DNA of 7,779 bases from Desulforhopalus sp. (GCA_023231425.1 JALNVI010000098.1:1-7779), one strand, 5' to 3'; positions 1-6,658 are shown, counted from the first letter of the stretch. Translations and numbers: made by a program. The notes: generated from the letters alone by a model not told the origin.

Positions 1-357
1 GAGATCAATGGAGTCCGGTGTCCTTTTGGTGAGGCGGTCATTACGATGGGATATAACCTGCCAGCGACGTATGTAATTCATACGGTGGGCCCAATATATC
101 AACAGGCCGAACATCCCGAGGAATTACTGACCGCTGCCTATGGAAACAGTCTGGACCTTGCGCTCTCTCATCAATGCAAATCTGTTGCTTTCCCGGCAAT
201 TTCATGTGGAGTTTATGGATATCCGCTTGAGGAAGCGGCAAAGATCAGTATTTCGGTGTGCAGAAGGGAGAAATACAAGGGACTGAAGATCTATTTTTAT
301 CTGTTCCGGAAAGAACTTGTTGAGATATGGACAAAGGCTCTTGAGGAAAGGGTGTAA
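1..357 (+). CDS. Macro-domain ADP-ribose hydrolase (O-acetyl-ADP-ribose deacetylase type), 5' end outside the window
   Basis: The frame is open from the first base and ends with TAA at 355-357, giving 118 visible residues. They match the C-terminal two thirds of a macro domain of the YmdB/MacroD class. CPFGEAVIT (residues 7-15) is followed by GYNLPATYVIHTVGP, the strand and turn that in this family read CPTGxAVIT...LPAKxVIHTVGP. PAISCGVYGYP (residues 65-75, about bases 193-225) is the glycine-rich ADP-ribose phosphate-binding loop. Family members are about 170-180 residues, so roughly 55-60 N-terminal residues, including the catalytic Asn/Asp and first glycine loop, lie to the left of the window. 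The ATG at 46 is internal to the domain and is not the start. From family knowledge, these soluble cytoplasmic enzymes hydrolyse O-acetyl-ADP-ribose or remove ADP-ribose from acidic residues. The natural substrate here cannot be read from sequence. Confidence 0.93.
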   Translation, partial: EINGVRCPFGEAVITMGYNLPATYVIHTVGPIYQQAEHPEELLTAAYGNSLDLALSHQCKSVAFPAISCGVYGYPLEEAAKISISVCRREKYKGLKIYFYLFRKELVEIWTKALEERV

Positions 358-626
358 TTCAGTTGGAATCCTTCCCCCTGAAATTTGCAGCATAAGAGTG
401 CTGTATTCTCAGGTGGGGAGGTTAAATGCGATTTTGCTCAGTAATTCAATCCATTCTGCATTTCGCTATGGTTTCTTTGTGCAGACGAACCCAATGATTG
501 TAACCTCGGGTTTGATTGTGATAACGTAGCCATCTCCGCCGCTCGCTCCTTTTCATATCACGACGTTGCCCTTATTGCCCTGATCCAGCGGTCATCCATA
601 ATCAATAAACATAACGGAATCTTTTG
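358..626. other. Intergenic region between macro-domain gene and EamA exporter
   Basis: No coding frame with recognisable content was seen. Only short dyads occur, such as AACCC...GGGTT near 490-515, too weak to call a terminator. No clear sigma70 promoter could be defended by eye, although the following gene probably has its own promoter in this 269-bp gap. Confidence 0.5.
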
Positions 627-1544
627 ATGGATATTGCAGCTGTTATTTTTGCACTTTTATCTGCGGTCTTGATGGGGACCATTGGGGTATTTTCAAAACT
701 TACAGGCTTACCTGCAGAGATCATCACTTTTTTCAGGCTCATCCTGGGGGCCGGGTTCATGATAATATTTCTGGCAATTATCGGCAAAGTACACCTGATA
801 AAACAGTGGCCCTCTTTACCAGTTCTCATAAATGGAATCCTGCTGGCGGGTTTTATCATATTCTATGTCCAGGCGATGAATCACACCTCCATGGCGAATG
901 CCATCATGCTTGTTTACCTGGCACCCCTTGCAGCCTCTGTCATCGCCCACTTTTTTCTTGGGGAAAGGCTGACGATTACTGCTCTTGGCTTGATTTTTTC
1001 AGCCATGTTCGGATTTGCAATGATGATGGAATTCAAAATCGATATTAACAGTGGGAGCAGTGAATTTATCGGAATCTGCTATGGCCTTCTGGCACTCGCA
1101 TCATATACCGGTTTTATCCTCGTTAATCGCATCATCAGGCCAGAGATACATGTCTATACCAGAACATTCTGGCAGCTTTTTACAGGTGGCTGTGTAATGA
1201 TTCCTTTTGTCCTGTTTTCCATAGACGAAGTCAGTATAAACCACGTCCCATGGTTGCTTGGGGTTGGATTTTTCCCCGGATTCCTGGCAATTCTTTTTGC
1301 TGTCATCGCTTTAAGCCGGTTACCGGTTGCCATATTCGGAACCCTTGCCTATACCGAAGCTGTAGCAGTGGTAATTTTTGGTTGGACAATCTTCAATGAA
1401 GCACTCAGCGCATTGCAGATCTCTGGCTGTTCACTCATAATTCTAAGCAGCATATTAAAAACAGTTATCGCATCAAGACAATCGCTGAATGAGTACAATA
1501 AAATGCCGCACCGTGATATAAAAGAGAGTGAGCTGCCGGTATGA
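627..1544 (+). CDS. EamA/DMT superfamily inner-membrane transporter
   Basis: A 305-residue polytopic membrane protein with the two-fold EamA (drug/metabolite transporter, RhaT-like) architecture of about ten helices. The first EamA repeat covers about residues 3-135. It has FFRLILG at 35-41 and YVQAMNHTSMANAIMLVYLAPLAA at about 80-103, followed by FFLGERLT at 109-116, a conserved helix-loop of the family. The second repeat covers about 145-283 and has LPVAIFGTLAYTEAVAVVIFGWTIFNEALS, ending in a hydrophobic helix. A polar tail of about 23 residues follows. A TTG at 624 directly precedes the ATG at 627; I prefer the ATG, with a weak GGA at 616-618 as ribosome site. Family members export amino acids, nucleosides or other small metabolites, and the substrate cannot be inferred. 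The stop codon lies inside a 52-bp dispersed repeat (1531-1582), so the last few residues (ELPV) are repeat-derived or shared with it. Confidence 0.92.
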   Translation: MDIAAVIFALLSAVLMGTIGVFSKLTGLPAEIITFFRLILGAGFMIIFLAIIGKVHLIKQWPSLPVLINGILLAGFIIFYVQAMNHTSMANAIMLVYLAPLAASVIAHFFLGERLTITALGLIFSAMFGFAMMMEFKIDINSGSSEFIGICYGLLALASYTGFILVNRIIRPEIHVYTRTFWQLFTGGCVMIPFVLFSIDEVSINHVPWLLGVGFFPGFLAILFAVIALSRLPVAIFGTLAYTEAVAVVIFGWTIFNEALSALQISGCSLIILSSILKTVIASRQSLNEYNKMPHRDIKESELPV

Positions 1545-1582
1545 TTACGTCACCACAACCTGACCGGAGATTACCATGCACA
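1531..1582 (+). repeat. Direct repeat, left copy (52 bp)
   Basis: It aligns without gaps to 6956-7007 with 43 of 52 identical positions. Most differences are transitions, apart from one cluster of four at the middle (1556-1559). It starts with AGCTG and ends with ATTACCATGCACA. It overlaps the last codons and TGA stop of the EamA gene. Outside the 52 bp the similarity fades, with about 9 of 14 matching just upstream. Identity to a known repeat or insertion-sequence end was not recognised. Confidence 0.75.
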
Positions 1583-1699
1583 CATGTACAGCTCTCCGCT
1601 GACAGTAAAGTCATAATGTGTCGCGGCAAGCACCTTGCGTACCCATGCTGGCGTAAACACCGCAGATTCTGAAGACAAAGCCTGTCATCCTCGACGCTG

Positions 1700-1731
1700 T
1701 GGGCGAAACAACAGGGATGCTCTTTCGCCCA
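1700..1731. terminator. Inverted repeat between convergent genes, possible bidirectional terminator
   Basis: Perfect 9-bp arms, TGGGCGAAA at 1700-1708 and TTTCGCCCA at 1723-1731, enclose a 14-nt loop. The hairpin sits between the convergent EamA and VIT genes, 156 bp past the EamA stop and 23 bp past the VIT stop. Neither side has a run of Ts, so it is not a canonical intrinsic terminator. It could be a 3'-end stabilising stem instead. Confidence 0.4.
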
Positions 1732-1753
1732 ATTCTCAACAGATCAGGCTGGT

Positions 1754-2443
1754 TCACGCGGCAACACCAAACAAACGGCCAACGCCAGCGGTTATTAGCA
1801 TCGCGAGGGCTCCCCAGAAAGTCACTCTCACAGCAGCCCTCAGTATCGGTGCCCCTCCGGCGCGTGCCGCAAGCCCTCCCAATACTGCGAGAAAGACCAG
1901 TGAAAACAATGCAACAAGAGGGATGAGTTGTCTCCCTGGTGCTGCCCATGCGACAATCAGTGGCAAGAGTGCTCCAATAGTAAAAGTCACCGCTGATGAA
2001 AATGCTGCCTGAATTGGACGAGCCGTGCCATCCACTGTTATTCCAATCTCATCTCTGGCGTGTGCCCCTAAGGCATCGTGTAACATAAGCTGCTCTGTTA
2101 CCTCCCTCGCAAGTTCTGGAGTGAGTCCCCGTTTCTCATATATTTCAGCCAGCTCATTTTTCTCATAATCGAGATTGTCTTCCAGAGATTTTCGCTCAAG
2201 CGCGAGATCTGCATTTTCTGTGTCAGACTGGGAGCTGACTGAGACATATTCTCCAGCCGCCATCGACATTGCCCCGGCAACCAGTCCTGCCAAACCCGTA
2301 AAAATAATATTGCTCTGTGTGGCATTGGCAGCAGCGACACCAATTATAAGACTGCCGGTTGAAACAATACCGTCATTCGCCCCCAGTACAGACGCGCGAA
2401 GCCAGCCTATACGATGAGATCGATGAACTTTATGACGAACCAT
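1754..2443 (-). CDS. VIT/CCC1 family transporter (iron/manganese type)
   Basis: A 229-residue protein of the VIT1/CCC1 family (formerly DUF125), close to the usual length of about 230. The N-terminal helix carries GWLRASVLGANDGIVSTGSL (13-32), the family hallmark. A second helix, GLAGLVAGAMSMAAGEYVSVSSQ (50-72), runs into a charged cytoplasmic segment with E76, D79, E83 and ExxxxE-type acidic residues (about 75-135), which in plant VIT1 forms the metal-binding domain. Three further helices lie at about 147-168, 173-193 and 203-226. Characterised relatives move Fe2+ or Mn2+ out of the cytosol by proton exchange; the ion used here is inferred from the family only. The ATG is supported by GAGGT at 2451-2455, seven bases upstream. 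The gene faces the EamA gene and has a 317-bp upstream gap with a strong hairpin at 2496-2535 that may be regulatory. Confidence 0.93.
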   Translation of the reverse strand: MVRHKVHRSHRIGWLRASVLGANDGIVSTGSLIIGVAAANATQSNIIFTGLAGLVAGAMSMAAGEYVSVSSQSDTENADLALERKSLEDNLDYEKNELAEIYEKRGLTPELAREVTEQLMLHDALGAHARDEIGITVDGTARPIQAAFSSAVTFTIGALLPLIVAWAAPGRQLIPLVALFSLVFLAVLGGLAARAGGAPILRAAVRVTFWGALAMLITAGVGRLFGVAA

Positions 2444-2760
2444 ACGCTTTACCTCATAACCTATTCAATTGATGGGAACATCGAATAACCTTGTATTTCA
2501 CCGAAGAGCCACGCTGTTCGTGGTATCCGGTGAAAATGGCATCTCAGTTTTTTATTTGTGGAGACAACTCAGGGGTGAGCAGTCTTTTACCTTTGGAAAC
2601 CAGCAAGTACTGGCTTTTCGAATTTTACATGGTCGACCATTGCTGGTGACTACGAAGCGCGATTTTCTCTGTAACTTAGCCTTCTAACAGAGCAAGAGAA
2701 TAGACCGAGAAAGCCATAGTTAAACAAAAGGCCAGGCGGCATTAAAAGTGTATTACATGT
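2444..2760. other. 317-bp gap upstream of the VIT gene
   Basis: Contains the VIT ribosome site (GAGGT on the minus strand at 2451-2455), a small dyad TATTC...GAATA with inner GATG...CATC (2462-2487), and the strong hairpin 2496-2535. A 72-codon plus-strand frame at 2469-2687 runs through these structures and resembles no family I know, so I do not call it. The end nearer 2760 is AT-rich and lies just past the ICMT-like stop; no convincing terminator was seen. Confidence 0.5.
2496..2535. promoter_or_regulatory. Two-step hairpin upstream of the VIT gene
   Basis: Outer arms TTTCACCG (2496-2503) and CGGTGAAA (2528-2535) pair perfectly over 8 bp. Inner arms CCACG (2509-2513) and CGTGG (2519-2523) pair over 5 bp around a CTGTT loop. 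Internal loops of 5 and 4 nt separate the two stems. It lies 53-92 bp upstream of the VIT start codon, where it would be in the 5' leader if transcription starts further upstream. It may be an RNA structure or a protein-binding dyad. It matches no riboswitch class I recognise. Confidence 0.5.
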
Positions 2761-3240
2761 TCACAGCCAGCGCCGAACCTTCCTTTTGTATTCAAGAAAC
2801 GTGTCTCCAAACTTCTCTTCCAGATACTTCTCTTCTGGCTTTATCGCCAACTCCTGCAGCACCCACGCTCCGACTGGCGTGAGCAAAAAAATCCACCAGT
2901 TCGCTGTCGCAAACGCTACACCAATGCAAACAAGCACCATCTGCAAATACATTGGGTTACGAGTGATACTGAACGGTCCGCGGCTTTCAATGCAAGGTGT
3001 GGTTTTCCACGGATTCTCGCTTTGGCCACTCTTGCGGAAGAGCACGACCGCCCAGACTCCGAGGAACACGAAGGCACATATTGCGAAAGCACCACCGATG
3101 AAATAGCGTGCTGGCACGCCAATTACAATTCCGAAAGATAATGGAAACAAAGAGTTTAGACCAATGCCAATTACAATGACTAAAATTGGTATCCCCGGAG
3201 GGAAGAACTTCACTTTGGCGGCATCAATATGTCCATTCAT
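2761..3240 (-). CDS. Isoprenylcysteine carboxyl methyltransferase-like membrane protein
   Basis: A 159-residue integral membrane protein of the ICMT/phospholipid methyltransferase-like group. Hydrophobic stretches at about 16-40, 47-68 and 97-130 are followed by a charged C-terminal tail. The diagnostic segment is GPFSITRNPMYLQ (88-100), equivalent to the GxYxxxRHPxY motif, with Pro-Glu-Glu at 136-138 and EEKFGDTFLEYKRKVRRW at the end, equivalent to the conserved E-x-x-L-x-x-x-F-G-x-x-Y-x-x-Y motif. In the family these bind S-adenosylmethionine at the membrane surface. Bacterial members methylate lipids, small thiols or unknown acceptors, so the substrate is unknown. The start ATG has GGAGA ten bases upstream (3251-3255), a rather long spacing, and GGAG directly abutting it. 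It lies 64 bp downstream of the PNPOx-like gene in the same direction and may share its transcript. Confidence 0.85.
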   Translation of the reverse strand: MNGHIDAAKVKFFPPGIPILVIVIGIGLNSLFPLSFGIVIGVPARYFIGGAFAICAFVFLGVWAVVLFRKSGQSENPWKTTPCIESRGPFSITRNPMYLQMVLVCIGVAFATANWWIFLLTPVGAWVLQELAIKPEEKYLEEKFGDTFLEYKRKVRRWL

Positions 3241-3267
3241 CTCCAGTCTTTCTCCGATGTGTGCCTT

Positions 3268-3293
3268 CGTAACCTCGTCGTCTGACGGTTACG
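3268..3293. repeat. Short hairpin between the PNPOx-like and ICMT-like genes
   Basis: Perfect 7-bp arms CGTAACC (3268-3274) and GGTTACG (3287-3293) flank a 12-nt loop. It fills most of the 64-bp gap and could attenuate or process a shared transcript. On the minus strand the surrounding bases weakly resemble the 52-bp direct repeat (see findings). Confidence 0.4.
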
Positions 3294-3304
3294 TTCAGCT
3301 GTAT

Positions 3305-3682
3305 TTATACAAGCTTCTCCGCTCCCGAATACACTTCTTCCACTTTTATTGCTACTGCTCCATGGCCCGGAAGTTTTGCAGGGTTCCACTTTTTCATATC
3401 ATCAAAGATAGGACCTTTATCGTGATATTCGAGACTGCCTTTAATCTGATATGATTTTTTTTCTTTGTTTATAAAAAGGATCGACCCCTTACTTCCAGAG
3501 GTGATATTTTTCAATGTTTTAGAGAAAAAGTTATTTGCGATTACGATAGTATCGTCGCTGAATTTGGATACGCAGGTTACGTATATCGCATTAGGATGGC
3601 CATTTGAATCTATAGTTGCAAAGATGCAGGGCCCTTCTCGATTTTCCCATTCCTCACTTACTTTTTCTGGTAATGCAGCCAT
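3305..3682 (-). CDS. Small pyridoxamine 5'-phosphate oxidase-like FMN-binding protein
   Basis: A 125-residue single-domain protein of the split-barrel flavin-binding fold. The N-terminal half, with GPCIFATIDSNGHPNAIYVTCVSKFSDDTIVIANNFFSKTLKNI (about 17-60), matches the strand order of the family: a strand ending in the xATxDxxGxPN turn, then the strand leading to the ...KTLxNI helix. It continues with GSILFINKEKKSYQIKGSLEYHDKGP, where the K-GSxEYH strand is typical. Full-length PdxH enzymes are about 200 residues with a C-terminal extension that is absent here, so this is not a vitamin B6 synthesis enzyme by length. Relatives bind FMN, F420 or haem, with mostly unknown substrates. The start is well supported by AAGGAGA at 3689-3695, six bases upstream of ATG. 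Confidence 0.88.
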   Translation of the reverse strand: MAALPEKVSEEWENREGPCIFATIDSNGHPNAIYVTCVSKFSDDTIVIANNFFSKTLKNITSGSKGSILFINKEKKSYQIKGSLEYHDKGPIFDDMKKWNPAKLPGHGAVAIKVEEVYSGAEKLV

Positions 3683-3893
3683 AATGAATCTCCTTATGAT
3701 GTTAGTATGATAAAATATTCCAGACGTTTCACGCCCCTGGCATGAACCCCATCTGAGAACTCCTTAAAAATTATTTCTGGTATATCATCCCGATGTTATC
3801 GAAGTACATCCAGATACTGACAGCTACTATAACAGAGTCTGTCTCCTCCAGACCTCTCCCCTCTGTTTCGTCGTTTCCTCCTCAGGTCAGCTT
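3683..3893. other. Intergenic region between PfkB and PNPOx-like genes
   Basis: Holds the PNPOx-like ribosome site (3689-3695) and, just past the kinase stop, a bulged stem AGAGTCTG (3834-3841) with CAGACCTCT (3849-3857) around a 7-nt loop. The latter may end the kinase transcript, but it lacks a T tract in the minus direction. No coding content was seen. Confidence 0.4.
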
Positions 3894-4805
3894 TCAGATG
3901 ACGGGTCGTCCCGCCATTTCCACCCCGTACGTTACCAGACGCCCGGGCAAAACAGGTGTAGCCCCCTTCTGAGAGCAGACAAACACCGCAACTTCATTGG
4001 CAAACGCATTCACTTTCTTCAGCGGCCAGCCCCTCAGCAGGCCCATGCACAGCGCCGCCGTGAACGAATCACCGGCTCCCACCGTATCCACGGCCTTCAC
4101 CGGCAGGCCGGGAAAATCGTCAACTTCCTCCGCACTGACCAGCACGCTGCCGTCGGACCCACGCGTATAGGCGATCAGCCTCAAATCAAACATGTCGCGC
4201 AAGTGATGCAACTGCTCCAGACTATCTCCCTGCAACTTGAAGTATCCGGCAAGTACCGGCAACTCCTCGTCGCTGAGTTTAAGAATATTTGCGCGCCTGA
4301 GTGATTCCTCAATTACCTCCTTCGAAAAGAACTCCTGACGAAGATTGACATCAAAAAATTTCAATGCGCTGTCCGGGACATGCTGCAGAAAAGAACGAAT
4401 GGCCGTACGCGATTCACCCGCTCGCTGCGACAGCGACCCAAAGCAGACCGCATCCAGCGTTGCCGCAAAGGTTTTCAGTTCATCCCCGCACATTATATAA
4501 TCCCAGGCCACATCCTCGCAAATTTCATAGGTTGGCTTTCCAGCATTCAGCACAATCTGCACAGTTCCTGTCGGATAAGCATCCGAACCCATTACCCAGT
4601 GTGTATCAACACCCGTCTCCCTGAGTGCAGTACAGATCTGTTCACCGAGCGGGTCGACACCAACGCAACTGACCAGCGAGGCCATCGCACCCAGCCGACT
4701 GCAATGACACGCGAAGTTGGCCGGAGCACCGCCGAGGCGCTTGTGCGTCGGGAAAATATCCCAGAGCAGCTCACCGATTCCAGCCACGGTGAAATTTTTT
4801 TTCAC
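3894..4805 (-). CDS. PfkB-family carbohydrate kinase, fructokinase-like
   Basis: A 303-residue ribokinase/PfkB-fold enzyme of normal length. Visible landmarks are GGAPANFA (25-32) in the sugar-binding region, VGVDPLG (48-54), DVNLRQ (152-157, the D-x-N-x-R strand typical of fructokinases), KLSDEE (176-181), TRGSDGS (214-220) and the signature DTVGAGDSF (240-248). Within the last motif, Asp246 is the catalytic base and GAG forms the anion hole for the ATP phosphate. The likely reaction is ATP-dependent phosphorylation of a ketose such as fructose in the cytosol; exact sugar specificity is inferred. The start codon is GTG (complement of 4803-4805), chosen because GAGGAG lies six bases upstream at 4812-4817. 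Its GC content looks higher than that of the flanking intergenic DNA. It is apparently monocistronic, with gaps of 211 bp downstream and 712 bp upstream. Confidence 0.93.
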   Translation of the reverse strand: MKKNFTVAGIGELLWDIFPTHKRLGGAPANFACHCSRLGAMASLVSCVGVDPLGEQICTALRETGVDTHWVMGSDAYPTGTVQIVLNAGKPTYEICEDVAWDYIMCGDELKTFAATLDAVCFGSLSQRAGESRTAIRSFLQHVPDSALKFFDVNLRQEFFSKEVIEESLRRANILKLSDEELPVLAGYFKLQGDSLEQLHHLRDMFDLRLIAYTRGSDGSVLVSAEEVDDFPGLPVKAVDTVGAGDSFTAALCMGLLRGWPLKKVNAFANEVAVFVCSQKGATPVLPGRLVTYGVEMAGRPVI

Positions 4806-4811
4806 AGTACT

Positions 4812-4817
4812 CTCCTC
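4812..4817 (-). promoter_or_regulatory. Ribosome binding site fixing the GTG start of the PfkB kinase
   Basis: GAGGAG on the minus strand, six bases before the GTG. No in-frame ATG fits better, and the N-terminal beta strand (NFTVAGIGELLWD) follows directly. Confidence 0.75.
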
Positions 4818-4894
4818 TTTGATTGGTTGAACGCCGTGTTTCCCTTTGATGCTGAAATCATCTCAAACAATCCCGACATGTAAATTTATGGGAA

Positions 4895-5043
4895 AAGACA
4901 AAGAATTTTACCGCGAAGAACGCGAAGAACGCGAAGAGTAAAGATAAACAACAGCAATTTCCTTGTTTAAAAATATTTTTCTCAAATGCTTTTGCCTTTC
5001 TTCGCGTTCCTTAGCGTTCTTTGCGGTTAAAAAAAATTGTCTT
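4895..5043. repeat. Long imperfect inverted repeat of 9-bp CGCGAAGAA units
   Basis: The left arm carries three tandem 9-mers, CGCGAAGAA at 4912-4920 and 4921-4929 and CGCGAAGAG at 4930-4938, preceded by AAGACAA (4895-4901). The right arm has the complementary series TTCTTCGCG (4998-5006), TTCCTTAGCG (5007-5016) and TTCTTTGCGG (5017-5026), ending in TTGTCTT (5037-5043). The arms are thus about 45 bp with a ~57-bp loop. The loop contains its own perfect 7-bp stem, TAAACAA (4945-4951) with TTGTTTA (4963-4969). The arms are partly diverged from each other. It looks like two opposed copies of a dispersed intergenic repeat, placed 90-240 bp upstream of the kinase start. Confidence 0.7.
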
Positions 5044-5450
5044 ACTGCCTTTTCCTTTTTCTGTCTTTCCCGTTTTAATTTTGATTAACTCTTTGTCCTT
5101 AAATGCTTTTTTCCACGGATTTTTAAGAAATTACTCGCCGAATGCATATCAGCCTGGTGTTACTGGAAATTTCACAGAAAATCGTGGTTAGAAAACGTCC
5201 AAAATCATCTGCTTTTTGATGACAAGACACTTCTTTTTTCAACGTATCCCAAATATAGAATCTTCTGTAAAACTGAAGTGTTGGCAGATTTTTTCAGGAT
5301 ACACCCAGGCCCTGCTTTTCTCAAAGAGCCATTCCGGAGAAAGACTGGTTATTCAAGGTAACCTTCAGTCAAAAAAGGGGGAAAAAGAGTTGGAGGGGAA
5401 TGGCCTGGAAAGGTTACAGCAAAACAGCGGGAAGAATCCTGAAGACCTCT

Positions 5451-5487
5451 GCCCGGATCACTCTGATACTCATTGAGTTCACCGGGC
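5451..5487 (-). terminator. GC-rich dyad downstream of the ene-reductase gene, weak terminator candidate
   Basis: GCCCGG (5451-5456) pairs with CCGGGC (5482-5487), and inside it ACTC (5460-5463) pairs with GAGT (5475-5478) across a symmetric 3x3 internal loop. It begins 30 bp past the minus-strand stop. No T run follows in the minus direction, so it would not act as a standard intrinsic terminator. Confidence 0.3.
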
Positions 5488-5517
5488 AAAGTCTTTCACC
5501 CTGTCACGCCGCTTTCA

Positions 5518-6621
5518 TCACCCTTTCCCGTCGTAGACAGGATAATCCGTATAGCCTTTGGGGCCCGGGGTATAAAAGGTTGTGTCATCCCATTCCGCCA
5601 GTGGAGCATTCCGGGTGAAGCGTGCAACCAGATCGGGGTTGGCAATGAAGAGTTTTCCATACGCTACCAGATCGGCCAGTCCTGCCTCAATAACCTGGTT
5701 TCCCTTCTCCTGGTCAAAGTTACTGTTAATCATCAGGGTTCCTTTGTATAGCGGCCGGTATCGTTCAGCGATATGAGGTTCTGCGCCGGGAACATCGGTT
5801 ACATCTGTAAACGGCTCAGAAAGATGCAGATAGGCCAGATCATAATCGTTCAGCCGTCCTACGATATAATCAAAGGTTGGAATAGTCTCTTCGTTCATGG
5901 TCATGCCGAAAACGCCATGCAGGGAAGGATTGAGACGAACTCCAGTCTTGTTTTCCGGGACATGCCGGGTAACCTCTTTGATAACTTCAAAGAGGATTCT
6001 GGCCCTGTTTTCAATGGAGCCACCGTAGTCATCTGTCCTGATATTGGAGGTCGGACTGAAAAACTGGTGGAGCAGGTAACCGTTGGAGGCGTGAATTTCA
6101 ACACCGTCCATGCCTGCGTCCATGGCGTTTTGGGCTGCACGGCCGTAATCGGCGATGGTCTCCTTTATTTCGTCGAGAGTCATGGCTTTGGGCGCAACCG
6201 TATCCTTAAATCCCTCTGGAGTGAAGGATCGGGAATTCGGATTCAGGGCAGACGCCGAAAGGGGCAACTCCCCGTTATGGAAGTCCGGATGAGACATCCT
6301 TCCCACATGCCAGAGCTGAAGAAATATTTTTCCCCCTTGTTCATGCACCGCACGGGTTACCTTTTTCCAGCCTTCAACCTGCGCTTTGGAATGGATCCCG
6401 GGAGTATTGATATACCCCACGGCCATGGGGGAGATCTGCGAACCTTCGGTAATAATCAGACCAGCCGAAGCTCGCTGAGCATAATACTCTGCGACAAGAT
6501 CCGTCGGTGCATGCTCGGGATTGTCTGCCCGGCTGCGGGTCATGGGCGCCATAACGACCCTGTTGCGCAGTTCAGTGGGCCCCATGGTATATTTTTTGAG
6601 AAGTGCCTGTATTTTTGACAT
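5518..6621 (-). CDS. Old yellow enzyme-type NAD(P)H-dependent ene-reductase (NemA-like)
   Basis: A 367-residue FMN-binding TIM barrel, the same length class as Escherichia coli NemA (about 365). Visible landmarks are VVMAPMTRSRA (22-32) at the first FMN-binding strand, ITEG (57-60), LQLWHVGR (101-108), VEIHASNGYLLHQF (174-187), DDYGGSIENRAR (197-208) and LFIANPDLVARF (324-335). His177 and Asn180 correspond to the pair that binds the carbonyl or nitro group of the substrate, and Tyr182 to the proton donor, so the active site appears intact. The family reduces activated C=C bonds, maleimides, quinones and nitro compounds using NAD(P)H; the role is probably detoxification of electrophiles in the cytosol. 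The frame extends to a TTG at 6625-6627, but AAGGAGGA at 6629-6636 gives good spacing to the ATG at 6619-6621, which also yields the usual N-terminus. A nested palindrome lies 38-74 bp upstream. Confidence 0.95.
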   Translation of the reverse strand: MSKIQALLKKYTMGPTELRNRVVMAPMTRSRADNPEHAPTDLVAEYYAQRASAGLIITEGSQISPMAVGYINTPGIHSKAQVEGWKKVTRAVHEQGGKIFLQLWHVGRMSHPDFHNGELPLSASALNPNSRSFTPEGFKDTVAPKAMTLDEIKETIADYGRAAQNAMDAGMDGVEIHASNGYLLHQFFSPTSNIRTDDYGGSIENRARILFEVIKEVTRHVPENKTGVRLNPSLHGVFGMTMNEETIPTFDYIVGRLNDYDLAYLHLSEPFTDVTDVPGAEPHIAERYRPLYKGTLMINSNFDQEKGNQVIEAGLADLVAYGKLFIANPDLVARFTRNAPLAEWDDTTFYTPGPKGYTDYPVYDGKG

Positions 6622-6628
6622 GAACAAA

Positions 6629-6636
6629 TCCTCCTT
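6629..6636 (-). promoter_or_regulatory. Ribosome binding site selecting the ATG start of the ene-reductase
   Basis: AAGGAGGA on the minus strand lies seven bases from the ATG at 6619-6621 and only one base from the upstream TTG, so the ATG is the start. Confidence 0.8.
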
Positions 6637-6658
6637 GCGGGTTGTAGAAATTCCAAGG

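Larger units (their letters stand above)
4806..5517. other. 712-bp AT-rich gap between kinase and ene-reductase genes
   Basis: Contains the kinase ribosome site, a ~150-bp inverted repeat made of 9-bp purine-rich units (4895-5043), a pyrimidine-rich stretch (about 5041-5115) and a GC-rich dyad near the ene-reductase stop (5451-5487). Plus-strand frames at 5216-5476 and 5400-5618 have no family resemblance, and the second overlaps the ene-reductase gene antisense. The latter does have a GGAGG-like site just before its ATG, so a small unknown protein cannot be fully excluded, but I do not call it. Confidence 0.5.

Noticed and set aside
2469..2687. Plus-strand frame of 72 codons upstream of the VIT gene
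   Set aside because: It runs through the strong hairpin at 2496-2535 and has no recognisable family or ribosome site.
2715..2760. Possible terminator after the ICMT-like gene (GCC...GGC followed by CTTTTGTTT on the minus strand)
   Set aside because: The stem is only three base pairs, so the T-rich run alone does not support a terminator.
3240..3304. Integron attC-like site between two small same-strand genes
   Set aside because: The dyad CGTAACC/GGTTACG does not fit the RYYYAAC/GTTRRRY core rules, and the other gaps lack comparable sites.
4912..4938. CRISPR-like short tandem repeat
   Set aside because: Units are 9 bp with no spacers between them, so this is a tandem/dispersed repeat and not a CRISPR array.
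5216..5476. Plus-strand frame of 86 codons in the kinase-reductase gap
   Set aside because: Low-complexity translation, no ribosome site, no recognisable domain, and it runs through AT-rich intergenic DNA.
5400..5618. Plus-strand frame of 72 codons with GGAGG just before its ATG
   Set aside because: The protein resembles no family I know, and the 3' half runs antisense through the ene-reductase C-terminus, which explains the open frame there.
5773..6618. 281-codon plus-strand frame opposite the ene-reductase
   Set aside because: It is the antisense shadow of a well-supported gene with intact active-site motifs on the minus strand.
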